A stretch of 64,000 bases of DNA from assembly GCF_902729435.1 (NCBI RefSeq), contig NZ_CACVCG010000057.1, forward strand, positions 62,001 to 126,000. Direction: 5' to 3'. The position numbers and the translations under genes are program-made. Below are positions 24,364-33,111 of the stretch, piece by piece. Position 1 is the stretch's first letter. The number at the start of each line of letters is the position of its first letter. The notes under the pieces are model-generated. The model was not told the origin of the DNA, did no database searches, and worked only from the letters and a program-made list of their open reading frames with translations. Source of the DNA: Magnetospirillum sp. UT-4. GTDB lineage: Bacteria; Pseudomonadota; Alphaproteobacteria; Rhodospirillales; Magnetospirillaceae.

Positions 24364-26222
24364 CGGCGGCCCTCGTGTTGCTGGCCGAGTTCGCCGCGAG
24401 CCTCGGGCTCGGTGCGCTGCTGCTGCGCCTGCTCGGCCTGGGCAAGGTGCTGGCCGGACCCGACGGGTCGGTCTTCGCCTTCATTCTCGGATTCGGCGGG
24501 CTGGGCTGGCTGGTCTTCCTTCTTGGCGTTCCCGGGCTGCTGACGCCGGTCTGGCTCACCCTGCTGCTGGTCGCCGGCATCGCCGCGACGCCCCTGCTGC
24601 GGCCGGCCTTGCGGGGGATCACGCCGCCTCGACTGGATTCCATCGGTTGGACCCTGGCGATGCTGTTGGTCGCGGTCGCGTCGATGGACGTTGCCGAGGC
24701 ACTGGCGCCGCCCACCGACGCCGATTCCCTCGCTTATCACTTCGCCACCCCCCGGCGTTTCGTCGAGGCCGGGCGCATCGAGTTCATCCTGCGGCCGCTC
24801 GACGGCGCCATTCCCCATCTGGTCCAGATGACCTACATTCCGGCCCTCGCCCTCGGCGGCGAGCGGGCCATGACCTTTTGGGTCATGGTCACCGGATGGA
24901 TGGCCGTGGCCATGACCTTCCGGCTGGCGCGGCCCTACCTGTCGCTGAACTGGTCGCTGGCCGCCGCCCTGCTGTTCGCCACCCTGCCGGCGACCGTGTA
25001 CGCCGCCGGGACAGGGCAGGTCGAGGTCCGCATGGCATTGTTCGCGGGCGTGGCGGCCCTGGCGGCCGGCCGCGCGGCGGCGAGTGGCGGGATGGGATTC
25101 GCCGCCCTGGCCGGCCTGACCACCGGGTTCTTCGTCGGGTCGAAGTATCTCGGGCTGCTGTTCGCGGCGATGATCGGTATCGTCCTGCTGACGGGGCGTC
25201 GGCCCATCCGCACGGCCCTGGTCTGCGCCGGGGCCGGTCTGTTGGCGGGCGGGCAGTGGTATGTCTGGAACGCCATCCATACCGGCGATCCGGCTTTCCC
25301 CATGTTCTTCCAGTACCTTGGCAAACCCGATCTGGGCCTGTGGAACGGGGAGCAGGACGCCTACTTCAAGAGCGTCTACCTGGAAAGCGAAAGGCCGCTG
25401 CGGCGCTCCCTGTTCAACCTTTTCTTCTTCCCCGTGCTCGCCTCCGTCGCACCGCCGGCGGTGACCGAGGCGAGGCAAGTCGGTTTCGGCCCGTTCGGCC
25501 TTCTGGTGCTGCCGGTCGCATTGAGTGCCGCCTGGCTCTTGCGGCGGTCGATCCGCCGCGGACCGATGCTGTCCTTCATCCTTACCTGCGCGGGCTTCTA
25601 CGTCCTGTGGTTCTTGACCGGAACACCGCAACGCCTCCGCTTCCTGTTGCCGGTGGTGCCGCTGCTGATCGTGGCCACCTTCGCCGCCATCCATCGGGTG
25701 GCTGCCCTGAGGCCATATCTGACGGCGGCGGTCATCGTGTCGCTGTCGTTCCAGTTCGCCGTCTCGGGCTTGTTCGCACACAAATATGTATCGTATTTGT
25801 TCACGTCTGAGACGAGACAGGAATACCTGAAAAAACATCTTCTCATGTACGATGCCGTCTCTTTGGTGAATTCCAACGTGTCTGACAGCGACACATTGCT
25901 GATTTCAGAGAGACAGCTTCTTTATTATGTGCATGCCAAGACCCTGTTCGCGTCTCCGCATACGCAGGCGCTGATTGACCTGCGGCCGGACTTCGACGAC
26001 CCGGCCGCCAGCTACCGCCAGCTGGTTGCGGCCGGAATAACCCATGTGCTGATCCGGGGAACCGAGGGTCCGATGCCCCGGCTGGCGCAGACCGACTGCC
26101 TGACCCTGGTCGGCACCACGCCGGCCAGGGTCCTGGGATCGCGCACATTCGACGCCGGCAGTGCCCAAACCGTCGATGTCAGGCTCTTTGCCGTGAACCG
26201 CGATGGTTGCTTAAGGAACTAG
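24360..26222 (+). CDS. GT-C-like multi-pass glycosyltransferase candidate
   Basis: 620 residues, with about 11 hydrophobic helices in the first 480 and a soluble C-terminal part. APPTDADSLAYHFATPRR after helix 3 resembles the acidic first loop of PMT/GT-C transferases that use lipid-phosphate sugars. The start at 24360 overlaps the small upstream gene. Bases from about 25780 to 25960 are clearly poorer in GC than the rest, with codons such as TTT, ATA, TAT and AAA that are rare elsewhere in the window. The TAG stop straddles the left edge of the fold-back element, so the C-terminus appears intact. Confidence 0.7.
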   Translation: MTAALVLLAEFAASLGLGALLLRLLGLGKVLAGPDGSVFAFILGFGGLGWLVFLLGVPGLLTPVWLTLLLVAGIAATPLLRPALRGITPPRLDSIGWTLAMLLVAVASMDVAEALAPPTDADSLAYHFATPRRFVEAGRIEFILRPLDGAIPHLVQMTYIPALALGGERAMTFWVMVTGWMAVAMTFRLARPYLSLNWSLAAALLFATLPATVYAAGTGQVEVRMALFAGVAALAAGRAAASGGMGFAALAGLTTGFFVGSKYLGLLFAAMIGIVLLTGRRPIRTALVCAGAGLLAGGQWYVWNAIHTGDPAFPMFFQYLGKPDLGLWNGEQDAYFKSVYLESERPLRRSLFNLFFFPVLASVAPPAVTEARQVGFGPFGLLVLPVALSAAWLLRRSIRRGPMLSFILTCAGFYVLWFLTGTPQRLRFLLPVVPLLIVATFAAIHRVAALRPYLTAAVIVSLSFQFAVSGLFAHKYVSYLFTSETRQEYLKKHLLMYDAVSLVNSNVSDSDTLLISERQLLYYVHAKTLFASPHTQALIDLRPDFDDPAASYRQLVAAGITHVLIRGTEGPMPRLAQTDCLTLVGTTPARVLGSRTFDAGSAQTVDVRLFAVNRDGCLRN

Positions 26223-26252
26223 GGTCCGTACTCAATTAGGGTGTGGCCTGCG
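26219..26252 (+). repeat. Left terminal inverted repeat
   Basis: 34-base arm, the exact reverse complement of 26457-26490. It contains the TAG stop of the upstream rightward gene at 26220-26222. Confidence 0.85.
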
Positions 26253-26456
26253 CCGAGACGAATTTGCCCGCCTGGCAGGAAGGACGCGCAGCGCGATGTG
26301 GACCATCGCGCAAGCGGCCTGACGCACCGGGAGGGCAAATTCGTCCGGCCCGGAGGGTTGGCGTTCCAAGGGCGCCCTGGTACGTTGCCGCCGCTAGGCG
26401 ATGCGTCCAGCATCGCCGTCGCGCCGGCGCCTGCCATTGCGCCCTTGGAACGCCAA

Positions 26457-26490
26457 CGCAGGCCACACCCTAATTGAGTACGGACCCTAG
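26457..26490 (-). repeat. Right terminal inverted repeat
   Basis: 34-base arm, the exact reverse complement of 26219-26252. It contains the TAG stop (26489-26487) of the leftward FemAB-like gene. Confidence 0.85.
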
Positions 26491-27425
26491 AGAACCGCCA
26501 CCCATTCCCCCGCCAGGGTGAACTCGTCGCCGCCCAGGCCGCGCTTGAACGCCGCCACGCCCGGGGTCAGGCGATCATCCATGCCGCCCAGGTCGAACCA
26601 TCGGCAGCCGCGCTCCTTCAGCTCCAGCAGGGACCGCCACAGCAGCAGGTGGTTGCCGCGCAACCGCCGCCCCGAGTCGCCGTTCCAGCCGATCAGATAG
26701 GTGGCGGCGGCGCCGTGGCGGGCCAGCAGCACCGCCGAGGCCGGCTCGCCTTCTGCGCGGGCGATCAGGGTCAGCAGCTGGTCGGCATCGCCGTGGCGGG
26801 CCAGCGCCGCCAGCAGGCCGGGCGGGAGGGCCTCGAAGCCCTTGTCGGCGGCCATTTCCCGGTAATGGGGCAGCAGCCAGTCGAGCCCGGCCGGCCCTTC
26901 CGTCACCGCCACCTCCAGCCCCGCCTTCTCGGCATTGACCAGCATGTTGCGCCACTTGCCGGCCAGGCCCTTGCGCAAAGCGGCCTCGTCGCGGGCGAGG
27001 TCCAGCCACGCCGACGACCATGCCGGCCCCCGGCGCGGGCGGTAGCCGGCGGCCCGCAGCAGCGCCGCGTCCCCGGCCGCCACTTCGGGCGCCGCCAGCA
27101 GGGCGCCGGCGCGGAACCAGCGCCACGGCCGGCGCAGGGCGGCGAGGGCGGCGATGCGATCCTCGACCGAAAGATCGTCATCGAACCACACCGGGCCACG
27201 ATTCAGGCGGGCGATGCAAACCGGGCCGATGCGCTTTTCCAGCACCTGGGCCACCGCCACCGCCACGGTGCCCACCGCGATCACCGCCCGGCGCGGGCGC
27301 CAGCCCTCGGACTCGGCCTTGGCCTCGCCCCAGGCCCAGTCCTGCAGCAGCGCCGAGCGCCCGGCCTCGAACAGCATGGCCTGGTAGGCGTCGCGGTTGT
27401 CGATCCAGTCCAGGGTGGCGGTCAC
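26487..27425 (-). CDS. FemAB-like (GNAT superfamily) aminoacyl/acyl transferase
   Basis: 312 residues from the GTG at 27425, which overlaps the upstream stop. LLQDWAWGEAKAE near the start and, in the last third, SAVLLARHGAAATYLIGWN, LLLWRSLLELKERGC and FDLGGMDD are characteristic of FemAB/BioF2-type proteins. Many sit in exopolysaccharide loci beside asparagine-synthase-like genes. Some transfer amino acids from aminoacyl-tRNA, but the donor here is unknown. It is the last gene of the leftward operon that begins with the heparinase-like gene. Its stop codon straddles the edge of the fold-back element. Confidence 0.78.
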   Translation of the reverse strand: MTATLDWIDNRDAYQAMLFEAGRSALLQDWAWGEAKAESEGWRPRRAVIAVGTVAVAVAQVLEKRIGPVCIARLNRGPVWFDDDLSVEDRIAALAALRRPWRWFRAGALLAAPEVAAGDAALLRAAGYRPRRGPAWSSAWLDLARDEAALRKGLAGKWRNMLVNAEKAGLEVAVTEGPAGLDWLLPHYREMAADKGFEALPPGLLAALARHGDADQLLTLIARAEGEPASAVLLARHGAAATYLIGWNGDSGRRLRGNHLLLWRSLLELKERGCRWFDLGGMDDRLTPGVAAFKRGLGGDEFTLAGEWVAVL

Positions 27426-28525
27426 GGCGCCCCCTTCAGCGCGCGGGCATAGGCGGCGGCCAGGGTCTCCGGGTCCAGCGACTGGTGGCAGGGCAGCAGC
27501 AGCAATGTGGCGCGCAAATCCCGGGCGCTCGAGCCCGGCGCCGCCTCGGGCGGCAGATCGGGCCAGCTCTCCACCGGCAGGCCGGCGGCCCGCAGACGGG
27601 CGTAGAGACCGGCCGCCACCCGATGGGAGGCGCAGCGCATCACCAGACGATACGGGGTCCAGCCGCCGGGCGGGAACAGCGGCTCCCATTGCGCCAGCGC
27701 AACGATGGCGACGGACAGGGCATCGGCGTTGGCGCGGCGGCGGCGGGACAGCGCGTCCAGGTCGGCGCGGGCGATCAGCGCCGCCCCGGCCGGCGACGGC
27801 ATGGCGGTCGCCGCCAGGGCGCCGGGCGCCGGGTCCGAGGCGAAATCGGGCTGGCCGCCGGGCTTCAGGCGGGCCAGCAGCGGCCCGGCCGGGCTCTTCT
27901 GGATCAGGCGCTTGAGGCGCCAGCCGGCGGTGGGCGGATGGCTCCAGCCCAGCGCCGCCACCGCCTTGCCCAGATGCCCCTCGAGCCGGGCGGCGCCGGG
28001 GCGCACCACCATCACCGCCCCGTCGGGCACCGCCAGCAGCTTGTGCGGGCTATAGAGCGCCACGTCCCCCGCCTCGCCGATCCCCGCCTGGGGCCGCAGC
28101 ACGTGGGCGCAATCCTCGACCAGCAGCGCCCCGGTGGCGTCGCAATGGGCGCGGGCCGACGCCAGGTCCGCCGGCCGGCCGAAATAATGCACCGCCACCA
28201 GAATGTCGCAGGCGGGCAGCGGCCCGGCCGGGGCCAGGGTGGCGCCGTCCACCGGGAAGAACGCCAACTCGGCCCGGCCCTGGCGCAGCGGTCCCAGCGA
28301 GCCGGCGCAGATGTAGTCGGGCAAGGCCATCAGCGGCGCCCGCCCGTTGGCCGCCGCCCAGGCATCGGCGATGGCGGCCAGCGACCACGCCGAGCGCGAC
28401 AGCCACAGCGCCCCCAGGTCGCCGTCGCGCCGCCAGGGCCGGGCCAGCGCGGCGCCGTCGGGGGCCGTCAGGAAGCGCAAGGCCAGCAGCTCGACCCAGC
28501 CGGGCAGCGGAGCGGTGGTGATCAC
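27422..28525 (-). CDS. DegT/DnrJ-like PLP aminotransferase family protein
   Basis: 367 residues from the GTG at 28525. LLVEDCAHVL gives the pyridoxal-ring Asp, and ALYSPHKLLAVPDGAV supplies the SxxK lysine. The domain after this is shorter and more divergent than in sugar aminotransferases such as LegC, so the substrate may differ. GTGA overlaps join it to the GT2 gene upstream and the FemAB-like gene downstream. A role in making an amino sugar or an amino substituent is likely. Confidence 0.72.
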   Translation of the reverse strand: MITTAPLPGWVELLALRFLTAPDGAALARPWRRDGDLGALWLSRSAWSLAAIADAWAAANGRAPLMALPDYICAGSLGPLRQGRAELAFFPVDGATLAPAGPLPACDILVAVHYFGRPADLASARAHCDATGALLVEDCAHVLRPQAGIGEAGDVALYSPHKLLAVPDGAVMVVRPGAARLEGHLGKAVAALGWSHPPTAGWRLKRLIQKSPAGPLLARLKPGGQPDFASDPAPGALAATAMPSPAGAALIARADLDALSRRRRANADALSVAIVALAQWEPLFPPGGWTPYRLVMRCASHRVAAGLYARLRAAGLPVESWPDLPPEAAPGSSARDLRATLLLLPCHQSLDPETLAAAYARALKGAP

Positions 28526-29460
28526 GGCGCCACCTCCTCGGCCGGCACCAGCCGGGCCAGGAAATCGGGCCGTTCCCCGCTGGCGAAGGGCAGCGCCGCC
28601 AGCACCGACACCAGGCGCGGCAGCAACAGCACGCCCTGGCGCAGGGCGGCCAGTCTGGCGCCGCGCCCGAGATGGCCGCGCACCGCCTCCACATGGATGA
28701 TCAGGGTGCGCAGCAGCACCGGACCCAGCACCGGCCCCGGCAGCCGCTTCAGCACCCCCATGTGGCGCTTCAGGATGGCCAGGGAACAGGCGACCTTGCG
28801 GTCGAGGCGGCTGGTGATGCCGTCGGCGGCCAGGGTGTAGCGCAGCAGCGGCTCGGCGAAGGTCTCGAAGCGGCCGCCGGCCCTGGCCAGCACCGCCAGC
28901 CACAGCTCGTAATCCTGGGCCGAGCGCAGGGTATCGTCGAAGCCGCCCACCGCCACCACCGCGTCGCGGCGCACCAGCACGGTGGAGCTGGAGATGAAGC
29001 CGCGCAGGAACAGGGTGCGGTAGGGATCGGCGGGGTTGGAGAGATAGCGGGCGCGGCTGTCGATGAGGTGGTCGCCGGCGGCATCGACGCCGAACAGATT
29101 GTGCGAGGACATCACCAGCCCCCCACCCGCGGTCACCGCCAGGCTGCGCTCCAGCTTGGCCGGCAGCCATTCGTCGTCGGCATCGAGGAAGGCCAGCCAG
29201 GTGGCGGCGGATTCCGCCACCGCCCGGTTGCGCGCCGCCCCGGCGCCACTGTTGCGCTGACGGAACAGTCGCAGCCGGGTGGGACCCAGGTCCACGGCGC
29301 GGGCCGCCGCCAGGGTGTCGTCGGTGGAGCCGTCATCGACCACGATGACCTCGCGCGGCGGCACGGTCTGGGCGCGAATGCTGGCCAGGGCGCGGCCGAT
29401 GGTGGCGGCGTTGTTGTAGGCCGGCATGATGACGGTGACGTCTGCCAGCTCAACCGGCAT
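28522..29460 (-). CDS. Family 2 glycosyltransferase
   Basis: 312 residues. VTVIMPAYNN, VDDGSTDDT and LDADDEWLP are the GT-A donor- and metal-binding motifs. SAQDYELWL follows as the usual acceptor-side motif. It is probably a cytoplasmic inner-membrane-associated transferase that adds a sugar to a lipid-linked glycan. I start it at the ATG at 29460, overlapping the AsnB-like gene by 11 bases; an upstream in-frame extension lies wholly inside that gene. Confidence 0.88.
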   Translation of the reverse strand: MPVELADVTVIMPAYNNAATIGRALASIRAQTVPPREVIVVDDGSTDDTLAAARAVDLGPTRLRLFRQRNSGAGAARNRAVAESAATWLAFLDADDEWLPAKLERSLAVTAGGGLVMSSHNLFGVDAAGDHLIDSRARYLSNPADPYRTLFLRGFISSSTVLVRRDAVVAVGGFDDTLRSAQDYELWLAVLARAGGRFETFAEPLLRYTLAADGITSRLDRKVACSLAILKRHMGVLKRLPGPVLGPVLLRTLIIHVEAVRGHLGRGARLAALRQGVLLLPRLVSVLAALPFASGERPDFLARLVPAEEVAP

Positions 29461-31345
29461 CGGCGACCTCCTCCAGCGTCGCCGAAGGCGGGGCATCCAG
29501 GCGCAGCTCGCCATGCAGGCGGATGGTCAGCTCCAGCATGACCAGGGCGTAGAGGCGGAAGGCGTGGCGGCGGGGGTCGGCGGCCAGCTCGCCGATGCCG
29601 GCCAGGGTCCAGAAGCCGCGATCCAGGGCGCGGCGCTGGGTCAGCAGCCGCGCCGCCGCCTTGCCCAGCGTCCCCTCCATCCAGGCCGGCACCGGCGAGG
29701 CGAAGCCCTGCTTGGGCGCATTCAGCACCGAATCGGGCAGGTATTCGGCGGCCATGGCCCGCTCCAGCGCCTTCTGCCGGCCGCCGGGGGTGCGGATGGA
29801 GGGCGGCACCGCCAGCGCCGCCTCCACCAGCCGGTGGTCGAGGAAGGGCACCCGACCCTCGACGCTGGCCGCCATGGTGGTGCGGTCCAAGAGCAGCAGC
29901 AGGTCCTCGGGCAGGTAGGTCTGCAGATCGGCGGCCAAGGCGGCGCTCTGGGCCGGTCCCTGGAAGGCGGCGTAGGCGGCGCGCTGGGCCGGCTGGGGGC
30001 GCGCCTGGATGTTGCCGATCAGCCGGCGCAGCGGCGGCGGGAATTGGGTGGTGTGATCGTTGAGATAGCCGCCGCCGTCGCTGGTGAAGCGTCCGGCCCG
30101 GGCCAGCCGCCAGGCGGTCATGGGGGCGACCAGGGCGATGGCCGGCTCCACCAGGCCATGGCGCAGCCAGCCCGGCAGGCTGGTGTAGCGGGCTTCGACC
30201 GGCAGCGGGAAATAGCGGCCGTAGCCGGCGAACAGCTCGTCGCCGCCGGTGCCGTTCAGCACCACCCGGGTCTCGCGCCCCAGCACCTCGGAGATCAGAT
30301 GGTTGGGCAGCAAAGCGGCGTCGAACAAAGGTTCGTCGCAATGCCAGGCCAGACGCGGCAGCAGCGCAGCGGCTGTATCGGTGGCCAGCTCGAATTCGGT
30401 GTGGTCGGTGCCATAGCGCTCGGCCACCATGCGGGCCAGCGGCGATTCGTCATAGGCCGCGCCGGCGAAGCGCACGGTATAGGTCTTCAGCGGCCGGTCC
30501 AGCTGGCGCGCCGCCAGCGCCACCATCAGCCCGGAATCGACGCCGCCCGACAGCAGCGCCCCCACCGGCACGTCGCTTCTGAGCTGCAGCCGCACCGAAT
30601 CGGCCAGCAGATCGGCGAGGTGGCGGCGGATGGCAGGCTCGTCGGCGGGCAAATCGGGGGCGGCACTGGGACGCCAGTAGCGCTCCACATTCACCGCGCC
30701 GTCGCGCCCGGCCGTCAGGACGCTGCCCGGCGGGAGTTTGTTGACGCCCCGGAACAAGGTCGCCGGGGCCGGCACGTAGCCGTGGGTGAGATAGGACGAC
30801 ACCGCGGCCGGGTCCACCTCGGGCTCCAGCAGGCCCGAGGCGAACAGCGCCTTGACCTCGGAGGCGAACAAGATGCCGCCGCCGTTCAGACGCGCCCAAT
30901 AGAGCGGCTTGATGCCGAGACGGTCGCGCACCAGCAGCAGGCGGTGGTCGCGGCGGCCATAATGCGCCAGGGCGTACATGCCGTTGAGGTCATGGACGAA
31001 ACCCTCGCCCCGCTCCAGGAACAGGCGCAGGCCCGCCTCCATGTCGCCCTGGGTGCGGAAGACGTGGCCGCGGGCCGCCAGCTCGGCGCGGATTTCGCGG
31101 TAATTATAGATCTCGCCATTGCCGAGGAAGACGTGCTCGCCGCCCGGTTCCACCAGCGGCTGGTCGCCGGTGGCCAGGTCGATGATGGCCAGGCGCACGA
31201 AGCCGGCCTGGAAGCGGCGGTCCTCGGAGACGTGGATGCCCTGGCCGTCGGGGCCGCGATGGCGCATCACCTTCAGCATGGCGCCGAGATCGGCGGTAAC
31301 GGCCGAGGCGCCGTCGGGCAGATAGAGGCCGGCCAGCCCGCACAT
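29450..31345 (-). CDS. asnB: Asparagine synthase (glutamine-hydrolysing)-like amidotransferase
   Basis: 631 residues. It begins MCGLAGLY, so Cys2 is available as glutaminase nucleophile. RHRGPDGQGI and GNGEIYNYREIR follow. The synthase half has LLSGGVDSGLMV (ATP loop), ATDTAAALLPRLAWHCDEP and GTGGDELFAGYGRYF. Besides amino-acid synthesis, such proteins in glycan loci amidate sugar acids or substituents; here that role is favoured by the neighbours. It overlaps the heparinase-like gene by one base (TGATG). Confidence 0.87.
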   Translation of the reverse strand: MCGLAGLYLPDGASAVTADLGAMLKVMRHRGPDGQGIHVSEDRRFQAGFVRLAIIDLATGDQPLVEPGGEHVFLGNGEIYNYREIRAELAARGHVFRTQGDMEAGLRLFLERGEGFVHDLNGMYALAHYGRRDHRLLLVRDRLGIKPLYWARLNGGGILFASEVKALFASGLLEPEVDPAAVSSYLTHGYVPAPATLFRGVNKLPPGSVLTAGRDGAVNVERYWRPSAAPDLPADEPAIRRHLADLLADSVRLQLRSDVPVGALLSGGVDSGLMVALAARQLDRPLKTYTVRFAGAAYDESPLARMVAERYGTDHTEFELATDTAAALLPRLAWHCDEPLFDAALLPNHLISEVLGRETRVVLNGTGGDELFAGYGRYFPLPVEARYTSLPGWLRHGLVEPAIALVAPMTAWRLARAGRFTSDGGGYLNDHTTQFPPPLRRLIGNIQARPQPAQRAAYAAFQGPAQSAALAADLQTYLPEDLLLLLDRTTMAASVEGRVPFLDHRLVEAALAVPPSIRTPGGRQKALERAMAAEYLPDSVLNAPKQGFASPVPAWMEGTLGKAAARLLTQRRALDRGFWTLAGIGELAADPRRHAFRLYALVMLELTIRLHGELRLDAPPSATLEEVADAG

Positions 31346-33042
31346 CAGAGCGCCTCCACCGTCAAGGTGCCGCGCCAGGGCAGCACGGCCTCGGTCTCGA
31401 AGGCGAGGACGGTGCCGGGGCTGCCTTCCCCGTAGGCATGCCACAGGGTGAGCGGCGAAAGCGCCGGACGCGCATCCTCGGCCGCCACCCGCCAGCGCCG
31501 CCCCGAGGGCTGGGTCAGGATGGCGGCGCCGCCGTCCACCGCCACGGCGGCACCGGTGACCAGCCGGCGGGTGATACGGTGACGTCCGCGTCCCTCGACC
31601 GTGTCATCGACGCGCATGGCACCCTCGCGGAACCGCCACACCCGCTCCACCGCGCCCAGCCCGAAGCGGCGATAGCCGTGATGGACCAGCCGCACGCCGT
31701 CGGGAATGGCCTCCAGACCCGCCGGCCCGGCCTGGGCGGCGCGGAACTCGGCGGCGTAATAGGGGCGGTTCTGCGGATAGGGGTCGGCCCCGTCCACGCT
31801 GAGGCCGCCATGCACGCCGGCCCCGACATAGGGATCGGCCTCGCCGGCCTGGGCATAGGAGCCGCGTCCGGCATCGACGAACAGGGCCTCGCCGCCCGCA
31901 TGCAGCTCGGGCGCGCCGCAATCCTGGTGGCCGTGGCCGGGCATCATGGACCAGCCCTCGGGCTCGCCGTGCCACAACCCGCTCCAGCCCGCGATGTCGC
32001 GGCGCAGCCAGCCCTCGACCGAAGCGGCCGGCGGCGTGCGGTCGCGCAGTTCCGCCAGGGCGGCGCGGTCGGCCACCGCCAGCAGGCCGGTCCAGCCCGC
32101 CGCCATGGGCCGCCCCGGCAGCAGGCAGGACAGGTGATCGGGCGGGCAATCGGGCGAGATGTCGCCCATCAGCGGGAAGCGGCCGGGCAGGTCGAAGTGC
32201 GGCAGCACCGCCATGGCGCCGGCCAGGACGGCGCCGAAGGCATCCGTTTCGGGGCGGGAATGGGTGCGCGCGGCCAACCAGACGCTGGCCCATTGGCGAG
32301 TCAGCAGCAGATGGTAGTGGGTCGAGCCCTCGCGCAGCACGCCCGAAGGGCGGAAGATGCGCTCGCCTTCCGCCAGCAGGATGCGCGCCCCGGCCTCGGT
32401 CGCCCGCTCCAGCCCCAAGGCCAGGCCCAGCAGATAGAGGCCGCGGCCGTTATTGGCGCAGTGGTTCGAGGTATGATGGTCGCCGAACCATTCCAGGCCG
32501 GCGGCGATGGCCGGCGCGTGGGCGGCCAGCGGCGCCGCCGCATCCTCGGGCAGTCCGTGGCGGGCGGCGAAGGTGAGCAGGTTGACCGCCCGCTCGGCCG
32601 CCGTATAGGGGTGCCAGGCCATGGACCCGTCGGGCGCCGGGTGGCGGCGCGCCCAGGCCGACCACATCGCCCCGACCCAGCGCGGATCGGCGCCCGAATC
32701 CATCAGCGGCACCCAGGCGAAGCGGTGCAGCGCCAGCTGCGTCTCGACATCGGCGAAGGTCCCGGCCACCGCCGCCTCGGCCCCGCCCGGCGGCACCGTC
32801 GGCGTGATGCCCGGCAGGCGCAGGACCAGCGGCCCCTCGGGCTCGCCCGCCGCCAATGCCGGCAGCGCACGGGTCGGCGCCTCGAGCGGCAGGCCGGGCC
32901 AGTCGGGGCCGAGATAGGCGGGGCGGTGGGCAACGAAGCCGGGCTCGGCCGGGGTGCGGCCCAATGCCCGCGCCAGCAGCCACCGGCGTAGCACCGGATC
33001 GGCGGCGAGCTGGCGGCCTTTGCGGGCGACGGCGTGGAACAT
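31345..33042 (-). CDS. Heparinase II/III-like protein
   Basis: 565 residues. An alpha-helical first half has a SNHCANNGRGLYLL motif and LREGSTHYHLLLT. The second half is beta-rich and has GHGHQDCGAPELH and FVDAGRGSY, as in heparinase II/III and alginate lyase proteins. No clear signal peptide is seen. Such genes are common in polysaccharide operons with AsnB and GT genes and may edit or cleave uronic-acid-containing chains. It is the first gene of a leftward five-gene operon, divergent from the methyltransferase at 33112. Confidence 0.82.
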   Translation of the reverse strand: MFHAVARKGRQLAADPVLRRWLLARALGRTPAEPGFVAHRPAYLGPDWPGLPLEAPTRALPALAAGEPEGPLVLRLPGITPTVPPGGAEAAVAGTFADVETQLALHRFAWVPLMDSGADPRWVGAMWSAWARRHPAPDGSMAWHPYTAAERAVNLLTFAARHGLPEDAAAPLAAHAPAIAAGLEWFGDHHTSNHCANNGRGLYLLGLALGLERATEAGARILLAEGERIFRPSGVLREGSTHYHLLLTRQWASVWLAARTHSRPETDAFGAVLAGAMAVLPHFDLPGRFPLMGDISPDCPPDHLSCLLPGRPMAAGWTGLLAVADRAALAELRDRTPPAASVEGWLRRDIAGWSGLWHGEPEGWSMMPGHGHQDCGAPELHAGGEALFVDAGRGSYAQAGEADPYVGAGVHGGLSVDGADPYPQNRPYYAAEFRAAQAGPAGLEAIPDGVRLVHHGYRRFGLGAVERVWRFREGAMRVDDTVEGRGRHRITRRLVTGAAVAVDGGAAILTQPSGRRWRVAAEDARPALSPLTLWHAYGEGSPGTVLAFETEAVLPWRGTLTVEAL

Positions 33043-33076
33043 GGAGAAGCTTGTAGCGAGAATGGGCGCGGGACGC

Positions 33077-33082
33077 TATAGA
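33077..33082 (+). promoter_or_regulatory. -10-like TATAGA in divergent gap
   Basis: TATAGA in the context GCTATAGA lies about 30 bases before the methyltransferase start. A TTGTAG 20 bases upstream is too far for a normal -35. The same GCTATAGA core is seen at 35770. Confidence 0.3.
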
Positions 33083-33111
33083 GGATCGCGCCGCAACCCT
33101 GCCCGGAAGCC

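Larger units (their letters stand above)
26219..26490. mobile_element. 272-bp fold-back (MITE-like) element at a CTAG site
   Basis: The ends are perfect inverted repeats of 34 bases (26219-26252 and 26457-26490). Inside are a 13-base pair of arms (26257-26269 with 26333-26345) enclosing an 8-base hairpin (26291-26298 with 26304-26311). A 19-base pair (26357-26375 with 26439-26457) encloses another 8-base hairpin (26397-26404 with 26410-26417). No long coding frame is convincing on either strand. TA flanks both ends of GGGTCCG and CGGACCC, consistent with TA target duplication as in IS630/Tc1-mariner elements; that assignment is inference. Confidence 0.8.

Noticed and set aside
26219-26490. 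Fold-back element considered as an intact insertion sequence
   Set aside because: At 272 bases it is too short for a transposase, and neither strand has a credible frame.
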